From Acidocella sp. (GTDB lineage: Bacteria > Pseudomonadota > Alphaproteobacteria > Acetobacterales > Acetobacteraceae), in NCBI RefSeq assembly GCF_013044125.1, contig NZ_JABEVC010000051.1:1-40935 (forward strand): a DNA stretch of 40,935 nucleotides. Reading direction: 5' to 3'. Both the position numbers and the translations under genes were made by a program. The notes under the pieces are model-generated. The model was not told the DNA's origin and ran no database searches. It saw only the letters and a list, made by a program, of their open reading frames with translations. Each line of letters starts with the position of its first letter. Position 1 is the first letter of the stretch. Positions 8,944 to 18,171 of this stretch are shown here, in pieces.

Positions 8944-9986
8944 GCAAGCGCCTCCGCCGGTCCCTGTTTCTGGTTCTGTGCCTGGCCTTGCGCAGCCGCC
9001 GGCAGCGGGTCAGCCGGTTGCCAGTCGCGAAAAAACGCGCGGCCGACGGCACCCGCGAGCGCCTGAATATGGATCTGGACCATGTCCAGATACTCGTGCA
9101 GCCCCGTGGCGAGAATATGGCTGATTGGCTTCTCCAGCAACAATTCGCGCAAATATTGCGCCATCTCAATCGCCTCGGCCGCGGCTGGCAGCCCGTAGAT
9201 CCGCCGCAAATCGTCCAGATGCAGCTCTGCTCTGCGCACGCACAGCAGCGCCGAGCGCGGCGAGGAGGGATCGCGCAGCAGGAAGTGCACGACATCCTCC
9301 GCCGAGAAGCTGGCGCGCGAGCGCCGCTTGAAGGCATGATACCCCGCGGCGGCGCGCAAAATCGCGTTCCACTGCGTCAACTCGGCCACGCGCTTTTCCT
9401 CGCGCCCCTGCGGCAGAATGGCGGTGTATTTGATATCAAGCATCCGCGTGGTCTGGTCGGCGCGCTCCAGCAACCGGCCTAGCTCATAAAAATACCAGCC
9501 CTGGTCGCGATACAACGTCCCCTCGGTGATGCCGGTATGCGCCTGCACCCCGTCCTTCAGCCTGGTGCACAGCCGCGAGAGCGCGTCGCCTTCCAGATCC
9601 TCGGGCGTGATCTGCCCCACGAAGCGGTGGAACATATTGATCTGGCGCCACATCTCCGTGCTCATCAGCGGGCGCAGCGTGCGCGCGTTGGTGCGCGCGT
9701 CCTCCAGATTGCCCGGCACGGAGGTTGGGTTGCCGCGGTCCAGCAGATAAAACCGCTTCACATGCGCCGCATCCGGCGAGAACCCGCGCGCCGCGAAATT
9801 CTTCTCATCGGCGTTGATGCGGATCAGCCCGAACCAGGCATCCGTCTCAAATCCCGGACTCTCGAAACTCTGCGTCACATCGATCAGCCGTGCCAGATTC
9901 TCCACCCGCTCCAGGTAGCGCGCCATCCAGAACAACCCCTCGGCATCGCGCGAGAGCAGCACGGCATCAAAACGCATCGCGCTCAT
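8940..9986 (-). CDS. Alpha-E domain-containing protein (DUF403)
   Basis: LLSRDAEGLFWMARYLERVENLARLIDVTQSF, WYFYELGRLLERADQTTRMLDIKY; ATGA overlap with the ATP-grasp gene. Confidence 0.9.
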   Translation of the reverse strand: MSAMRFDAVLLSRDAEGLFWMARYLERVENLARLIDVTQSFESPGFETDAWFGLIRINADEKNFAARGFSPDAAHVKRFYLLDRGNPTSVPGNLEDARTNARTLRPLMSTEMWRQINMFHRFVGQITPEDLEGDALSRLCTRLKDGVQAHTGITEGTLYRDQGWYFYELGRLLERADQTTRMLDIKYTAILPQGREEKRVAELTQWNAILRAAAGYHAFKRRSRASFSAEDVVHFLLRDPSSPRSALLCVRRAELHLDDLRRIYGLPAAAEAIEMAQYLRELLLEKPISHILATGLHEYLDMVQIHIQALAGAVGRAFFRDWQPADPLPAAAQGQAQNQKQGPAEALA

Positions 9987-11458
9987 TTTCCCGCCCCTTC
10001 CGTCAGATCATCCGCCAGAACCCAGGTGTCCTTGGAGCCGCCGCCCTGGCTGGAATTCACAATCAAACTGCCGCGCTTCATCGCCACGCGGGTCAGCCCG
10101 CCGGGCAGCACCCAGCTCTCCCGGCCGGTGATGATGAACGGCCGCAAATCCAGATGCCGCGGCCCAACCCCCTCGGCCGCCAGCGTCGGCGCGACGGAAA
10201 GCCCGATCATCGGCTGGCTGATCCAGTTGCCCGGATCGGCCAAAATGGAGGCCCGCGCCGCCTCCAGCTCCTCCTTGCTGGCGCGCGGCCCGATGGTGAT
10301 GCCATACCCGCCGGACTCGCCCACCGGCTTGGTCACCAGCTTGTGCAGATTCTCCAGCGTATATTGCAGCCCCTCCGGCTCGCGGCAGATATGGGTCTCC
10401 ACATTCTTCACCAGCGCCTCCTGCCCGAGGTAATATTGGATGATGCGCGGCATGTAGGCATACACCGCCTTGTCATCGGCAACACCGGTGCCCACGGCAT
10501 TGGCGATCGCGACATTCCCGGCCTTCCACGCGCCAATCAACCCGCGCACGCCCAGCATGGAATCCGGCCGGAACACCGCCGGGTCCAGAAAATCATCGTT
10601 CAAACGCCGGTAGATTGTATGCACCCGGCGCAACCCGCTGGTTGTGCGCATGTAGACGCGCTCATCCTCCACCACCAGGTCCGCGCCGACCACCAGCGGC
10701 ACGCCCATTTCGCGCGCCAGGAACACATGTTCGAAATAGGCGGAGTTATAAATGCCCGGCGAGAGCAGCACGACCTGCGGATCATCCGCCCCTCCCGGCG
10801 CGATCTCGCTCATCGCCGCGCGCAGCCTGCGCCCGTAATCATCCACCGGCTTCAGCCGTATCCCCGCCATCAGATCAGGGAAAGCGCGCAGCATCAGGTG
10901 CCGGTTCTCAATCACATAGCTCACCCCGGAGGGCGTGCGCGCATTATCCTCCAGCACGCGGAAATCGCCGAATTCGTCGCGAATGATATCAATGCCGCAG
11001 ACATGCACATACGTCCCGTGCGGTACGGGAAAATCCTTCATCTCCGGCCGGTAGTTGGAGTTGCCATAGACCAGCTCGGCCGGAATCACCCCGTCGCGCA
11101 CGATATGCCCCGGCCCGTAGATATCGCCCAGAAACGCATTCAGCGCCGCCACCCGCTGGATGCACGCCCGCTCCAGCAGGCTCCATTCCGCCGCCGTGAG
11201 CACGCGGGGAATACAGTCAAACGGCAAAATCCGGTCGATGGCGGTGGCATCGGAATACACGGTGAAGGTCACGCCGAGGTCGATCAACTCGGTCTCCGCG
11301 GCCGAGGCGCGCGCGCGCAGCGCCTCCAGCCCGATCGTCCCGAGTCGTTCGACCAGCCAGTCCGGCACCGGGCCGGCATCGGCCCGCTTGCGCGTGAGTT
11401 CGCAAAAATAGCGGCCCGGATCGTACTCCGGCCAGATGGTGCGAAAGATTTCGTTCAT
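9983..11458 (-). CDS. Circularly permuted type 2 ATP-grasp protein
   Basis: RILPFDCIPRVLTAAEWSLLERACIQRVAALNAFLGDIYGP, GDFRVLEDNARTPSGVSYVIENR, VVLLSPGIYNSAYFEHVFLAREMGVPLVVGADLVV, VTKPVGESGGYGITIGP. Confidence 0.93.
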   Translation of the reverse strand: MNEIFRTIWPEYDPGRYFCELTRKRADAGPVPDWLVERLGTIGLEALRARASAAETELIDLGVTFTVYSDATAIDRILPFDCIPRVLTAAEWSLLERACIQRVAALNAFLGDIYGPGHIVRDGVIPAELVYGNSNYRPEMKDFPVPHGTYVHVCGIDIIRDEFGDFRVLEDNARTPSGVSYVIENRHLMLRAFPDLMAGIRLKPVDDYGRRLRAAMSEIAPGGADDPQVVLLSPGIYNSAYFEHVFLAREMGVPLVVGADLVVEDERVYMRTTSGLRRVHTIYRRLNDDFLDPAVFRPDSMLGVRGLIGAWKAGNVAIANAVGTGVADDKAVYAYMPRIIQYYLGQEALVKNVETHICREPEGLQYTLENLHKLVTKPVGESGGYGITIGPRASKEELEAARASILADPGNWISQPMIGLSVAPTLAAEGVGPRHLDLRPFIITGRESWVLPGGLTRVAMKRGSLIVNSSQGGGSKDTWVLADDLTEGAGK

Positions 11459-11790
11459 ACCAGCAGCTCCGATCGGAAATTGCCCAGACCGGCCTGCGGG
11501 GCTGGCGCCGGAACGGTCAAGTCATAGGCAAAAACTGCGCAAATTCGCGCCAAAGCAAAAATAACCGCGAAGGAATTCATCAGCTGCCAACCATCCAACA
11601 GTACCTTCTCACCATGGTTCCTGACAGGCTGCATCCAAAATCGGTGTTCCCGCAAGTCCCTGCCGGGTTCCATGCAAACCGCGGACCAGCCGGCCCCACC
11701 GGCTGGCAAACCATATGCCCGCGCGGCTCATGTTGCGGCGCAACCTGATTCGCCATAGCCCGCGGGCAATCAGTCTGTTAACCAGGACGA

Positions 11791-14001
11791 ATGAGTGCAG
11801 TGGCTTCCTGCGATGAAATGATCGACCGGTCCGGCCGGGTACGGGGCCACTGGGCGCCACTGCTCGAGGCCGTGCGCGATGTCGGGCATGAGGAGCTGGC
11901 CCGCCGCGCCGCCGCACTGAACCGGCAGATGCGCCTCGCCGCCCCCTTCGGCGCCGCGCCAACCCGCCATTACGATCCCTTGCCCGCACTGCTCACCCCG
12001 TTCGAATTCTCCGGGCTTGAGGCGGGGCTGCTGCAACGCGCGCAACTGCTCAGCGCCGCGCTGCAAGACCTCTACGGCCCGCAAACCTTGCTGCGCGATG
12101 GCAGCCTCCCGCCCGCGCTGGTACTGGGCAACCCGCATTTCCTGCGCAGCCTGCACACGCAAACCCCGCTCAACTTCCCGCGCCTCAGTCTCTACGCGGC
12201 CGATCTCATCCGCGGGCCGGACGGGCATTTCCAGGTCCTGCGCGACCATACCGGCGTCATCCCCGGTCTTGGCCATGCGCTGTCGCTGCGGCGCATCGCC
12301 TCCGGCACTGTGCCTGAGCTTTTCCGCGCCGGGGGGCTGCGTAGCCTGCGCCCGGTGCGTGAGATGCTGGTGGACAATCTGCAACGCGCGGCCCAGGGCG
12401 GGCTGGTCGCCGTGCTTTCGGCCGGGGCCGCCAACCCGGCCCTGGCGCCCGACGCGATGGACGATGCCCTGCTCGCCCGCGCGCTCGGCGTGCTGCTGAT
12501 TGAACCCGGTGACCTCGCCACCCGCAACGGCGGCCTGCACATGAAAACCCTAAGCGGCCTGCTGCCCGTCGCCAGCCTCATCCGCGGGCTCCCGGGAATT
12601 GATCTGGACCCGCTGGAACAAGGCGGGCGGCCCGGCGCCGGTATCCCCGGCGCCTTTGGCGCCATCCGCTCCGGGGCGCTGAAAATGCTCAACGCCCCCG
12701 GCAGCGCATTGATGGAAGCCGCTGAACTTGCGGGATATATTGAACCACTGTTCCAGCGCCTGCTCGGTGCCGCCCCGCTGCTGGCGAAAGCCTCCGGCGA
12801 CCCGGTGGCAAGCGCGTCCCGCGCCCCTTTCGTCAGCGGCACCAGTCTGGTCTCCCCCCCCATCCTCTTCCGGCTCTACGCATGGCACGACGGCAACACC
12901 TGGCAGGTTCTCCCCGGCGGCCTCGGTTTCGGCCTGGAGCAGACGAACGCGGCACAGGGCATCATCCTCACCGGCATGAAGGACCTTTGGGTGCTGGACG
13001 CCGACGAGCCGCATATCATCTCCGGCGCCGCCCAGTCGGACGTTCCAAGGCGCACCCAGTTTCTCGCCGCCGCGCATCTGCCCTCGCGCGTGGCTGACAA
13101 TTTGTTCTGGCTCGGCCGCTCGGTCGAGCGGCTGGAAGCCGCCGCGCGTCTGCTCATGCTGGCGCTGCCCCGGCTGGAATCCGGCACTTCGCTGCCGCGC
13201 GACCTGGCCGAACGCGCGCTGATCGCCAAATGCCTTGCCCAGGCCGGGCTGCTCCCGGCTGACCTCGCGGGCGGCGCGCTCTCGGGCCGCCAGCTGCGCG
13301 GCGCGTTGGCGCGGCGTAAGCCAGTTACCGGGCAGCTCAAGGAAGTCGCCCGGCTGGTCAACGCCGCCAGCGAGCGCTTGAGCCCCAGCATGCTGGCCAC
13401 TGTGCGCTTCGCTCTGAACCAGGCCACCGAATCCCTGCCCAACGAGGAGCTGGCCCTGCCCGCCATGCTCAGTTTCGCCGCCACTTTCGCGGGCATCGCG
13501 GCGGAGAACATGTCGCGCGACGGCGGCTGGCTGTTCCTGGAGATGGGCCGCAGGCTGGAACGCGCCGAAACCCTGGCCGAAAACCTCGCCATTTTGCTCA
13601 ACGCCCCGCCCGAGCGGCTGGAACCCGGCATGGCGCTCGGCATCGAGCTGGCTGATTCCGTGCTCAGCTATGATTTGCGCCACGCGGGCATTCTGGCGCC
13701 CGGCCCCGTGCTCTCCATGCTGCTGGCCGATTCCGGCAACCCGCGCAGCCTGGCTTATCAATTCATCGTGTTGCGTAGCTGCCTGCAGCATCTGGGCGCC
13801 GAGGATGACGCCGAATCCCTGAAGCAGTTGCAGCAGGAGGCGGTGAACCTTAGTGGCGAGACCATCGGCCTGGCCAAGCCGCTGGCCGCCATCGCCGCCC
13901 GCCTGCGGCTGATCTCCGACCATGTGCACCGCCGCTTCTTCAGCCTGCTGCCAGAGGCCCACCAGCTCGAGGACGAGCTGGAGCTGGAAGCCGCGCAATG
14001 A
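11791..14001 (+). CDS. Fused circularly permuted ATP-grasp-like plus alpha-E domain protein
   Basis: N-terminal half has FEFSGLEAGLLQRAQLLSAALQDLYGPQTLLRDGSLPPALVLGNP (ATP-grasp type 2-like); C-terminal half has LPSRVADNLFWLGRSVERLEAAARLL and WLFLEMGRRLERAETLAENLAILL (alpha-E). Confidence 0.87.
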   Translation: MSAVASCDEMIDRSGRVRGHWAPLLEAVRDVGHEELARRAAALNRQMRLAAPFGAAPTRHYDPLPALLTPFEFSGLEAGLLQRAQLLSAALQDLYGPQTLLRDGSLPPALVLGNPHFLRSLHTQTPLNFPRLSLYAADLIRGPDGHFQVLRDHTGVIPGLGHALSLRRIASGTVPELFRAGGLRSLRPVREMLVDNLQRAAQGGLVAVLSAGAANPALAPDAMDDALLARALGVLLIEPGDLATRNGGLHMKTLSGLLPVASLIRGLPGIDLDPLEQGGRPGAGIPGAFGAIRSGALKMLNAPGSALMEAAELAGYIEPLFQRLLGAAPLLAKASGDPVASASRAPFVSGTSLVSPPILFRLYAWHDGNTWQVLPGGLGFGLEQTNAAQGIILTGMKDLWVLDADEPHIISGAAQSDVPRRTQFLAAAHLPSRVADNLFWLGRSVERLEAAARLLMLALPRLESGTSLPRDLAERALIAKCLAQAGLLPADLAGGALSGRQLRGALARRKPVTGQLKEVARLVNAASERLSPSMLATVRFALNQATESLPNEELALPAMLSFAATFAGIAAENMSRDGGWLFLEMGRRLERAETLAENLAILLNAPPERLEPGMALGIELADSVLSYDLRHAGILAPGPVLSMLLADSGNPRSLAYQFIVLRSCLQHLGAEDDAESLKQLQQEAVNLSGETIGLAKPLAAIAARLRLISDHVHRRFFSLLPEAHQLEDELELEAAQ

Positions 14002-14864
14002 TCTACCGGCTGCACCACACCACCACTTATGACTATGCGGAGCCCGTCGTCCTCGGCACGCATTTCATGCACCTGCTGCCGCGCGCGCGGCCCGGCCAGT
14101 TCATCCGTGAGGCTATGCTCAGCGTCTCCCCGCAACCGGAAACAAGGCGCGACGAGACCGACCATTTCGGCAACATCACCACCACCATCTCCCTCACCGC
14201 CCCGCACCGGCAGTTCTCCGTGGCGCTCAGCGCCACCATTGAGGTGGAGCAGCCTCCCCCGCCGCCACCCGCGCAAACGCCGCGATGGGAGGCCATCGCG
14301 CTATGGGGTCTTAAAGACCCGGATGTTGCCGAATTCTGTCTGCCCAGCGCGCTGGCCAAGCCGAATGGGGAAATCGCTGACTACACCGCCCTCAGCTTTC
14401 CCCCCGGCCGCACCATCCTGGCCGGCCTGCTGGAGTTGAACCTGCGCATCTGGACGGACATGACCTACACCCCAGGCGTGACCAACAATTCCACCACGGC
14501 GGCGCATGTCTTCAAAACCCGCGCCGGCGTCTGCCAGGATTATGCGCATTTCATGCTGGCCTGCCTACGCGCTCTGGGCCTGCCTGGGCGCTACGTCTCC
14601 GGCTATCTGCGTACCTCGCCCCCCGCCGGGCAGATCAAACGCCGCGGGGCCGATCAGTCTCACGCCTGGGTCTCCGCCTGGCTCGGGCCGGAAATCGGCT
14701 GGGTTGACTTTGACCCCACCAATAATCTGCTGGTCAGCGATGAACATGTAACGCTCGCCTGGGGGCGTAATTTTCAGGATGTCAGCCCCCTGCGGGGCAT
14801 CATCCTCGGCGGCGGGCGGCACTCGCTGCGCGTGAATGTGGACCTAGACCCGGTGCTGACCTAG
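13998..14864 (+). CDS. Transglutaminase-like family protein
   Basis: IYRLHHTTTYDYAEPVVLGTHFMHLLPR and the catalytic region TRAGVCQDYAHFMLACLRALGLPGRYVSGYL...SHAWVSAWLGPEIGWVDFDPTNN (C-H-D). ATGA overlap with the fusion gene. Confidence 0.92.
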   Translation: MIYRLHHTTTYDYAEPVVLGTHFMHLLPRARPGQFIREAMLSVSPQPETRRDETDHFGNITTTISLTAPHRQFSVALSATIEVEQPPPPPPAQTPRWEAIALWGLKDPDVAEFCLPSALAKPNGEIADYTALSFPPGRTILAGLLELNLRIWTDMTYTPGVTNNSTTAAHVFKTRAGVCQDYAHFMLACLRALGLPGRYVSGYLRTSPPAGQIKRRGADQSHAWVSAWLGPEIGWVDFDPTNNLLVSDEHVTLAWGRNFQDVSPLRGIILGGGRHSLRVNVDLDPVLT

Positions 14865-15103
14865 CGGCCTGCTTGTCCCTGAAGCTTCATAAACAAAAAC
14901 CCCGCGAGGCCGAGCAGCACCAGAACCGGAACCACGAACACCGCGGCCCAGAACATCAGCCAGAACATTACCCCGGCGAGGCATAAAAAAAGCCCGAACA
15001 TCACCAGCCGGAGCAATATCTCCCCCAGCTTGGGTTTGGGTGGCTCAATGAAGTTGCCCTCCGGTGTCATGTCGATCACCGGACCGTTTGAATTTGCCAT
15101 CAC
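14861..15103 (-). CDS. Small hydrophobic protein, unknown function
   Basis: 80 aa with hydrophobic segment LLRLVMFGLFLCLAGVMFWLMFWAAVFVVPVLVLLGLAGFLF; stop codon overlaps the convergent transglutaminase stop. Confidence 0.6.
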   Translation of the reverse strand: MMANSNGPVIDMTPEGNFIEPPKPKLGEILLRLVMFGLFLCLAGVMFWLMFWAAVFVVPVLVLLGLAGFLFMKLQGQAGR

Positions 15104-15130
15104 GCCAATATAATCCCCGCCCGCCGCAAT

Positions 15131-15997
15131 TCAACCAAGCCCCGCCAGCGCGCCCTCGAAGCGCGCCAGATTCTCCGCCGTATACGCTGCATAGTCGAAA
15201 TCCAGCTTGGAGGTAATCTCCGAGACAGCGCTCCAAAGCGTCTCGCGCAACAGCGAGGCGCATTGGCTCACCCTGAAGCCATCCCACACCGCGGCACCCG
15301 GCGGCCTGCCGAAATAAGCCTCCAGCAGCGCCGCATCGTGCTGCGGGCCAAATCCGTTGTTGGAGGCAAGGTTCGCCAGATCAAACAACGATGAATTAAA
15401 CCCGGCGTAGTCCCAGTCCAGCAGCCACAGCCGCGCCCCGTCATCGAAGATATTCCCCGCCAGCAGGTCGTTATGCGAAAATACGACTTCCACCAGCCCC
15501 ATCCGCCGCTCCAGCATGTCATTCAACCCCAGCAGCCGCTCCAGCTGTCCATCCAGGCTGGAGCGATTACCGCGCAACGCCGCGCCATAGGAGCGGTTGA
15601 TATGAAACACCCAGAAAGCCAGGATCGGCCCTTGCAAATAAGGCCCCAGCCCGGTGTGGCATTGCTTTATCAACGCCGCCACGCGCGGCAGGTTCGCGGG
15701 CGCGCGGATTTCCTCCGGGCTCAGCGTGCGCCCCGCCAGCAGCCGGCTCACCATCACCCCCGGCGCGGTGTAATAAATCTCGGGCGAAAGCCCGGCCCGC
15801 GCCGCCGCTCTGGCCGCCGCCTGCTCGTTGAAGCGCATCACCCCGTGCTCGGGAATGTCCTTGCCCAGCCGCACGGCAAACCGCCGCCCGTCGTCCTGTT
15901 CCACGCCGAAATTGCGGTTGGTGATCCCCCCGGTGAGCGGCCAGATTTTAATCTCCCCCGTCCAGACCGGCAGCGCCTTAACCTCAGCCTCGCCCAT
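15131..15997 (-). CDS. Phosphotransferase / choline kinase-like protein
   Basis: LTGGITNRNFGVEQDDGRRFAVRLGKDIPEHGVMRFNEQAAA, VFSHNDLLAGNIFDDGARLWLLDWDYAGFNSSLFDLANL. Longer start at 16054 possible. Confidence 0.85.
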   Translation of the reverse strand: MGEAEVKALPVWTGEIKIWPLTGGITNRNFGVEQDDGRRFAVRLGKDIPEHGVMRFNEQAAARAAARAGLSPEIYYTAPGVMVSRLLAGRTLSPEEIRAPANLPRVAALIKQCHTGLGPYLQGPILAFWVFHINRSYGAALRGNRSSLDGQLERLLGLNDMLERRMGLVEVVFSHNDLLAGNIFDDGARLWLLDWDYAGFNSSLFDLANLASNNGFGPQHDAALLEAYFGRPPGAAVWDGFRVSQCASLLRETLWSAVSEITSKLDFDYAAYTAENLARFEGALAGLG

Positions 15998-16061
15998 TTG
16001 CCCCCCGGGTTGGAATGTTGCGGTCAGGTTTCCACATTCCACCACCTGCGGCAATGCGGGG

Positions 16062-16928
16062 CTACACCTCGCGCCCGGCCTGGCGCTTCCATTCGCGGTC
16101 CATCGCCGCGTTCACCTCGGCGCCGAACAGCACCACATAGGCCGAGAGATAAAACCACATCATCAGGCCGATCAGCGTGGAGAGCGGCCCATAAGTGGCG
16201 CTGTAGGCCGCGAAATGCCCGACATAGAAGCCAAACGCCCAGGACACCAGCAGCCACAGCAGGGTCGCGATGCCAGCCCCCGGCGCGTAGAAAATCCGGT
16301 TGCTCCCGGCTGGGCCAAAGCGATACAGCAGCCCCAGCGCCACCAGCACGAACAGCACCATTGCCCCCAGGCTGAGCAGGTTGACGATGATTTTCGTATT
16401 CCCCGGCAGGCCAAGGAACGCCAGCGCGACGGGGATGAACACCAGCAGGCCGATGGCCAGGGCCGCGCCGATCACCGCCACCAGCGTCATGCCCAGCGAG
16501 ACCAGCTGAAACCGGATGATCCCGCGCTCCTCGCGCTCGTGATACGCCAGCGAGAGCGCGTTGAGGATTGATTTTGTCCCCGTCGATGACGACCAGAACG
16601 AGATCAGCAAGCTCAACCCAAAGCCCAGCCCCAGCCCCTGCGCCGGGGCCTGCACCAGGCTCTGAATCCGATCCGAGATCAGCGCGAAAGCCGCCGGCGG
16701 CATGAAGGTCTGCAGATATTGCAGCTGCGGCTGCACCGTCGCCGGATTATACACCAAGCCGTAGAACGAGATGAGCATGGTGATGGTGGGGAACAGCGCC
16801 AGCGTCGCGTAGAAGGCGCAGCCCGCCGCCACCAGCGAAACCCGCTGCGAGGCCGTGGCCTGCCCCGCCGCCACGAAGGAGCGCCGCAGAAACGGCATAT
16901 GCGCGCAGTCCAGAATCCTGCCGATCAT
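16062..16928 (-). CDS. YihY/virulence factor BrkB family membrane protein
   Basis: RVSLVAAGCAFYATLALFPTITMLISFYGLVYN, RFGPAGSNRIFYAPGAGIATLLWLLVSWAFGFYVGHFAAYSATYGPLSTLIGLMMWFYLSAYVVLFGAEVNA. Confidence 0.92.
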   Translation of the reverse strand: MIGRILDCAHMPFLRRSFVAAGQATASQRVSLVAAGCAFYATLALFPTITMLISFYGLVYNPATVQPQLQYLQTFMPPAAFALISDRIQSLVQAPAQGLGLGFGLSLLISFWSSSTGTKSILNALSLAYHEREERGIIRFQLVSLGMTLVAVIGAALAIGLLVFIPVALAFLGLPGNTKIIVNLLSLGAMVLFVLVALGLLYRFGPAGSNRIFYAPGAGIATLLWLLVSWAFGFYVGHFAAYSATYGPLSTLIGLMMWFYLSAYVVLFGAEVNAAMDREWKRQAGREV

Positions 16929-16984
16929 GCGCTGACCCTACGGATTTTCCCGTGCCGCGCAATCGCGCCACGAAAGCTTAACAA

Positions 16985-17875
16985 CTACCGGCGCAACAAA
17001 AACGCCCGCACCGCCGCGATCGCGGGCGCGTCCATCAGCGCCGGGGCATGCCCGGCATCTTCCACCACATAACCCTCCGCGCCGGCCTCGCGCATACGCT
17101 CAAAGGTGCTGGGCAGCAGCAAATCGCTGGCGGCGCCGCGAATGGCCATGATCGGGAGCTTCAGCATCTCCCACAGCGGCCACATGTCCACATCCAGCGG
17201 CACGGTATTGCGCAGCGGCTCGGCGATCTTCGGATCATAATTCATGGCGAAGGCCCCGGCCCCGGTCTGGTCCAGCACCACCCGGGCGGAAAACCGCGCC
17301 AGATGCGCCCATTGCCTGTCGCTCAGCCGGCCAAAGGGCGCGTAGATCTCGCGCAGATGCGCCTCCAGCGCCGCCATGGTGGCAAAACGCTCCCCCTGCG
17401 TGGCCAGCGTGCCGCCAATGCGCTTCAGCGAGGCGGCGGGAATATGCGGGCCGATGTCATTAAGCACCAGCCGGGTGATCGGCGTGTTTTGCGCCGCGGC
17501 GATCATCATGCCGCAGATGCCGCCCAGCGAGGTGCCCACCCACGCCACCGGCTTGTTCAGCGCCGCCAGCAAATACGTCAGCGCCGTCACATAGCTCGGC
17601 GGCTGGTAGGCTAGGGCGTCGGGCAACCAGTCAGACTTGCCGCGCCCCGGCAGGTCCGGGCAGATGACATGGAAACGATCCGAGAGGGCCTCGGCCAGCG
17701 GGTCGAAATCGCGCCCGTTGCGCGAGAGCCCATGCACACACACCACAGCGGGCGCGGCCGGGTTGCCGAACTCGACATAGGCCATTTTGTGGAAGCTCGT
17801 GCCCAGCAGATAGTTAACCGAATTCGCCCGCGCCATGCCCAATCCCTTGCCAAACGCCGTGCGGGAATCGACCAT
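16985..17875 (-). CDS. Alpha/beta fold hydrolase
   Basis: VVCVHGLSRNGRDFDPLAEAL, DLPGRGKSDW, WVGTSLGGICGMM, VVEDAGHAPALMD. Start may be internal (MARANSV at 17836). Confidence 0.9.
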   Translation of the reverse strand: MVDSRTAFGKGLGMARANSVNYLLGTSFHKMAYVEFGNPAAPAVVCVHGLSRNGRDFDPLAEALSDRFHVICPDLPGRGKSDWLPDALAYQPPSYVTALTYLLAALNKPVAWVGTSLGGICGMMIAAAQNTPITRLVLNDIGPHIPAASLKRIGGTLATQGERFATMAALEAHLREIYAPFGRLSDRQWAHLARFSARVVLDQTGAGAFAMNYDPKIAEPLRNTVPLDVDMWPLWEMLKLPIMAIRGAASDLLLPSTFERMREAGAEGYVVEDAGHAPALMDAPAIAAVRAFLLRR

Positions 17876-17900
17876 CCGGCGCGGCTCGGTTATGGCTTAA

Positions 17901-18152
17901 ATGATGCCGCGCCGTGCCACAACCAACCCCGGAAAACTCATCGTCACCGCCATGCTTGGCGCCTGCGCGGCCCTCAATCTCACCGTTTGAACCTTCTGCC
18001 TGCTGCACCCGCCCGCCCTTAACGGCGATTTCATGGCCTTCTGGTCCTACCCTCAATTTGCCGCCACGCACCCCATCGCCCAGATTTACAACACACAGGC
18101 GCTAGGCGCGGCGGGCAGCCTCCGCAAAACAGTTGTTGACGCAGGCCCCTGA
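17901..18152 (+). pseudogene. Remnant of a GT87/DUF2029-like membrane glycosyltransferase N-terminus
   Basis: Single frame reads MMPRRATTNPGKLIVTAMLGACAALNLTV*TFCLLHPPALNGDFMAFWSYPQFAATHPIAQIYNTQALGAAGSLRKTVVDAGP*; internal TGA at 17988-17990, and only ~80 codons remain. Confidence 0.55.
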
Positions 18153-18171
18153 ACACCCAAACATACGCATA

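Noticed and set aside
9890-11527. 545-aa plus-strand ORF
   Set aside because: Antisense to the ATP-grasp gene, no recognisable domain, shadow ORF composition.
12550-13998. 482-aa minus-strand ORF
   Set aside because: Antisense to the ATP-grasp/alpha-E fusion; Gln/Gly/Ala-rich without motifs.
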